A stretch of 42,585 nt of DNA. Origin: Atopostipes suicloacalis DSM 15692 (GTDB lineage Bacteria; Bacillota; Bacilli; Lactobacillales; Carnobacteriaceae_A). Shown one piece after another: positions 40,410 to 42,585 of this stretch (positions are counted from its first letter, which is position 1; each line of letters starts with the position of its first letter). The notes under the pieces are model-generated. The model was not told the origin of the DNA and ran no database searches. It saw nothing but the letters and a program-made list of their open reading frames with translations. A program made the position numbers and the translations under genes. The stretch spans positions 1 to 42,585 of the forward strand of contig NZ_FQUF01000002.1 in assembly GCF_900129085.1 (NCBI RefSeq), read 5' to 3'.

Positions 40410-41486
40410 TTAATATCCATTTGTATCGTCATCAATCGTTATTTCACTTTCAGCTGCATGTTCAGACTCATCGGCATGTTGGTGCATGGATTCCGTGTCA
40501 GAAGTTTCTAAACCTAAGTGCGTTTTTAATTCATCTTGGACTTCGATTAAAGACTCTTCGTAAGGCTCCCATGTGTACACATCAAGCCCATAATGAGGGA
40601 AATATTTCGTTTCAGCATAACCATCCAGTGTTAATTGTTCAATATTTGTAATCGTCATTGAATAGTTAGAGGCTACAGAAATCATTTGCGAGCCAGTTGC
40701 ATTCGTATGCAGATAAGGCTCAATAGAATCTAGAATAGAAGTTAAATTCGTGACCGTATTAAATGAACTTAATTTCTCTAAAATATTGATCATTACTTCT
40801 TGTTGACGATCTTGTCGACCAAAGTCTCCGCGAGGGTCTTTTTTACGCATACGAGCATAAGCTAAAGCTTCTTCCCCATTTAAATGTTGGTCTCCTTCAG
40901 TAATTTCAACAGGTTCACTTGGTGTACGATAATTCCCTTGGGTAAAGGCTAAATCAGAATCAACATCAACCCCTCCAACTGCATCAACCAATTCAATCAA
41001 ACCGTCAAAATCCATTGTGGCATAAAATTGAATTGGGATATCTAGATAAGAAGCAATCATTTCTTTTGCAAGGAGTGGACCTCCAACAGAATGAGCTGCG
41101 TTAATTTTTTCTTCTACGCCATTCGGTAGAGTAACCAATGCATCTCTTGGAATAGAAACCATTTTAATATCTTTGGATTTAGGATTAACAGTAGCTACAA
41201 TAATTGTATCGCTTCGACTAGCCCCACCTTCTTCAATATCGATTCCCAAAATAAGGGCTGAAAAAGGTTCCAAATCTTCCAGTTGCTTCGAATTTTCAAG
41301 TGTTTCTATATCATTATCATTATTATCAGCACTAATCCCGTCTAAAAAGCTCATAATTTTACTACTATAATATCCGGTCACAGCACCTAAAAAGATAGCA
41401 AGAAGAAGCACAAGACTTAAAATCGTTTCATATAATTTTTTTCGTTTTCTTTTCTTCTTTACTATATATTTTTCGGAACGCATCAT
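40410..41486 (-). CDS. LytR-CpsA-Psr (LCP) family cell-wall ligase
   Basis: A 358-aa membrane-anchored phosphotransferase that attaches teichoic acid or capsule polymers to peptidoglycan. A basic N terminus (KKKRKRKKLYE) leads into one membrane helix (TILSLVLLLAIFLGAVTGYY), so the domain is extracellular. LCP motifs: SRSDTIIVATVNP, MVSIPRDALV with the pyrophosphate-binding Arg, GGVDVDSD, and YARMRKKDPRGDFGRQDRQQ with the second Arg cluster. The C-terminal tail is acidic and His-containing. The frame is open 14 codons further, but ATG 41486 (or 41483) has GAAGAG upstream and fits the family. A promoter lies at 41551-41579. Confidence 0.9.
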   Translation of the reverse strand: MMRSEKYIVKKKRKRKKLYETILSLVLLLAIFLGAVTGYYSSKIMSFLDGISADNNDNDIETLENSKQLEDLEPFSALILGIDIEEGGASRSDTIIVATVNPKSKDIKMVSIPRDALVTLPNGVEEKINAAHSVGGPLLAKEMIASYLDIPIQFYATMDFDGLIELVDAVGGVDVDSDLAFTQGNYRTPSEPVEITEGDQHLNGEEALAYARMRKKDPRGDFGRQDRQQEVMINILEKLSSFNTVTNLTSILDSIEPYLHTNATGSQMISVASNYSMTITNIEQLTLDGYAETKYFPHYGLDVYTWEPYEESLIEVQDELKTHLGLETSDTESMHQHADESEHAAESEITIDDDTNGY

Positions 41487-41550
41487 TATATCATCTCTTC
41501 TTTTAATTGAGTTTAAGCCAATCCGCAAAAATTAGCGCTGGAAACAGTGT

Positions 41551-41579
41551 ATTATAGAACAAATTAAATTGCAATTGAA
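41551..41579 (-). promoter_or_regulatory. Promoter of LCP gene
   Basis: On the minus strand TTCAAT (41574-41579) and TATAAT (41551-41556) are 17 bp apart, about 65 bp before the start codon. Confidence 0.6.
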
Positions 41580-41614
41580 AATCCCATGAAGCTTATAAGA
41601 TTCATAATAAAGTC

Positions 41615-42250
41615 TTATTTATCGATAGGAATTTCAATCCAAGCTTGTTGACCGATCTCTATTTCCGCCTGTGCACTCGTCCAATTAGTAACATCTTCAA
41701 TAAATTTTTCTTTATTTTCTAAAGGGATCACACATTGATAGGTAATATTTTCGGTATACACAGTATCTTGAATCATATAATTCGCTTCTCGTAAAGCATT
41801 TTCTACTCTTCCACTTTGAGAATAAGTGACCGTTACGTCAATAAGCTGTTGTAATTGTCGCTCCACCACGCCAATATAATTAACCGCATCATTTACAGCT
41901 CCACCATATGCCCGAATTAAACCACCAGCACCGAGCTTTGTCCCTCCAAAATAGCGCGTAACTACCGCTGCCACATTTTTTAATTCTCTCTTTAAAAAAA
42001 TCTCTAACATAGGAACCCCAGCCGTTCCGCTCGGTTCCCCATCATCATGAGCCCGTTGAATTTCATCATTCATACCAATCGTATAAGCAGAACAATTATG
42101 GGTTGCTTTCCAATGTTCTTTCTTAATTTCTTCTATAAAAGATTGGGCCTCTTCTTCAGATTTCACCCGTCGCAAATGACAGATGAATCGGGATTTTTTA
42201 ATTTCAATCTCATGAACCCCGTTTTCTCGTATTGTCCGGTAATCTTCCAT
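41615..42250 (-). CDS. yvyE: YigZ/IMPACT family protein
   Basis: A 211-aa protein of the UPF0029 (IMPACT/YigZ) family. The N-terminal domain has the signature AHDDGEPSGTAGVPMLE and RYFGGTKLGAGGLIRAYGGA; the C-terminal DUF1949 domain (about 140-205) has a ferredoxin-like fold. The bacterial function is not settled; the eukaryotic relative regulates GCN2, and a ribosome or nucleotide-related role is suggested. The ribosome binding site is weak. It probably has its own promoter at 42274-42302 and is convergent with no gene. Confidence 0.9.
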   Translation of the reverse strand: MEDYRTIRENGVHEIEIKKSRFICHLRRVKSEEEAQSFIEEIKKEHWKATHNCSAYTIGMNDEIQRAHDDGEPSGTAGVPMLEIFLKRELKNVAAVVTRYFGGTKLGAGGLIRAYGGAVNDAVNYIGVVERQLQQLIDVTVTYSQSGRVENALREANYMIQDTVYTENITYQCVIPLENKEKFIEDVTNWTSAQAEIEIGQQAWIEIPIDK

Positions 42251-42273
42251 CTCATATCACACTTTCTGGGTTT

Positions 42274-42302
42274 ATTATAGCGATACTCCTTAGCTTTGTC
42301 TA
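42274..42302 (-). promoter_or_regulatory. Promoter of YigZ-family gene
   Basis: On the minus strand TAGACA (42297-42302) and TATAAT (42274-42279) are separated by exactly 17 bp, 24 bp before the start codon. Confidence 0.65.
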
Positions 42303-42400
42303 TCTCTAAACATTTTAAGAGCGGCCCTCTTCTATCCTTAACACGATGAATCGTCTGGACTTTATGTAGGAAGGTGTTCTACCAAGCATAAATTGCCAAT

Positions 42401-42585
42401 AAGTGTGCGCTGGATAGGCTACCGCTCACAGATTTCCGGAAAGTGCGCGCAAGTTGATTTACCGCCCACAAATTCCCGAAAAGTGCGCGCAAGTTGGTTT
42501 ACCGCCCACAAATTCACAGAAAATGCGCGCAAGTTGAGTTACCGCCCACAGATTTCCGAAAAGTGCGCGCAAGTTGAGTTACCGC
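42401..42585. repeat. Tandem 40-bp repeat array C, running off the window
   Basis: Units start at 42401, 42441, 42481, 42521 and 42561, an exact 40-bp step; the fifth is cut by the window end. Each reads AAGTGCGCGCAAGTTGANTT, then ACCGCCCACANATTNCCGAA; the first unit is the most diverged. GTGCGCG can pair with CGCCCAC with one mismatch; in unit 1 GTGTGCG and CGCTCAC have a mismatch at the same position. No variable spacers are present. From 42303 to 42400 nothing else is recognised. Confidence 0.9.

Noticed and set aside
42401-42585. CRISPR array
   Set aside because: All 40 bp of each unit are conserved; there are no variable spacers and no cas genes in the window.

Overview
The window is AT-rich DNA from a low-GC Gram-positive bacterium. 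Strong AGGAGG-type ribosome binding sites, frequent TTG/GTG starts, an LCP cell-wall protein, KtrAB potassium uptake, DegV, YwbE and MsmK-type ATPases all point to Firmicutes, most likely Lactobacillales. A Carnobacteriaceae-like genus is my guess from gene content, not a proven assignment. No rRNA, tRNA or CRISPR array was recognised.

Layout. 1-1170: an IS1595-type insertion sequence with an intact transposase. 1225-2973: a metallo-beta-lactamase-fold hydrolase and an alpha/beta hydrolase. 3233-4030: proC (minus). 4080-14622: a xylose and xylo-oligosaccharide locus. It has a divergent ROK repressor (xylR), xylB-xylA, an intracellular GH43 beta-xylosidase, a sugar ABC importer (lipoprotein plus two permeases) and an MsmK-like ATPase. 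Two matching 25-bp palindromes, one in front of xylR and one in front of xylB, look like XylR operators. 14753-19504: a cyclase-family protein, YwbE, a DsbA-like protein with a CxxS site, a Na/Pi cotransporter, and a second MsmK-like ATPase standing alone.

19505-20331 is a decayed intergenic region with a tandem hairpin array and a truncated M42-peptidase remnant. 20332-23382 groups a glutathionyl-hydroquinone reductase-like protein, an aldo/keto reductase and a CatE-like VOC protein, suggesting quinone/aldehyde stress. 23485-25513 is ktrB-ktrA. Then come a deoxynucleoside kinase, a maltose-type O-acetyltransferase, DegV, and an opuA-type glycine betaine/choline importer (ATPase, permease, binding protein; minus). 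31710-33746 is an SDR plus FAD-oxidoreductase pair. 34488-40233 holds a metallophosphoesterase, an unknown 148-aa protein, and the co-directional run pncB-nadE-nagA-nagB (NAD salvage joined to GlcNAc catabolism). The end carries an LCP protein and a YigZ/IMPACT protein, both minus.

The most unusual content is non-coding. Three large intergenic gaps carry tandem, hairpin-forming repeats. Arrays at 19615-19824 and 33789-33972 share a period of about 52 bp and a related loop core, in opposite orientations, while their stems differ in sequence but still pair. The second array runs into a strikingly GC-rich triple hairpin (33971-34100). A third family with an exact 40-bp period closes the window (42401-42585). 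These look like a superfamily of structure-conserved, sequence-drifting intergenic repeats and are the best candidates for something undescribed.
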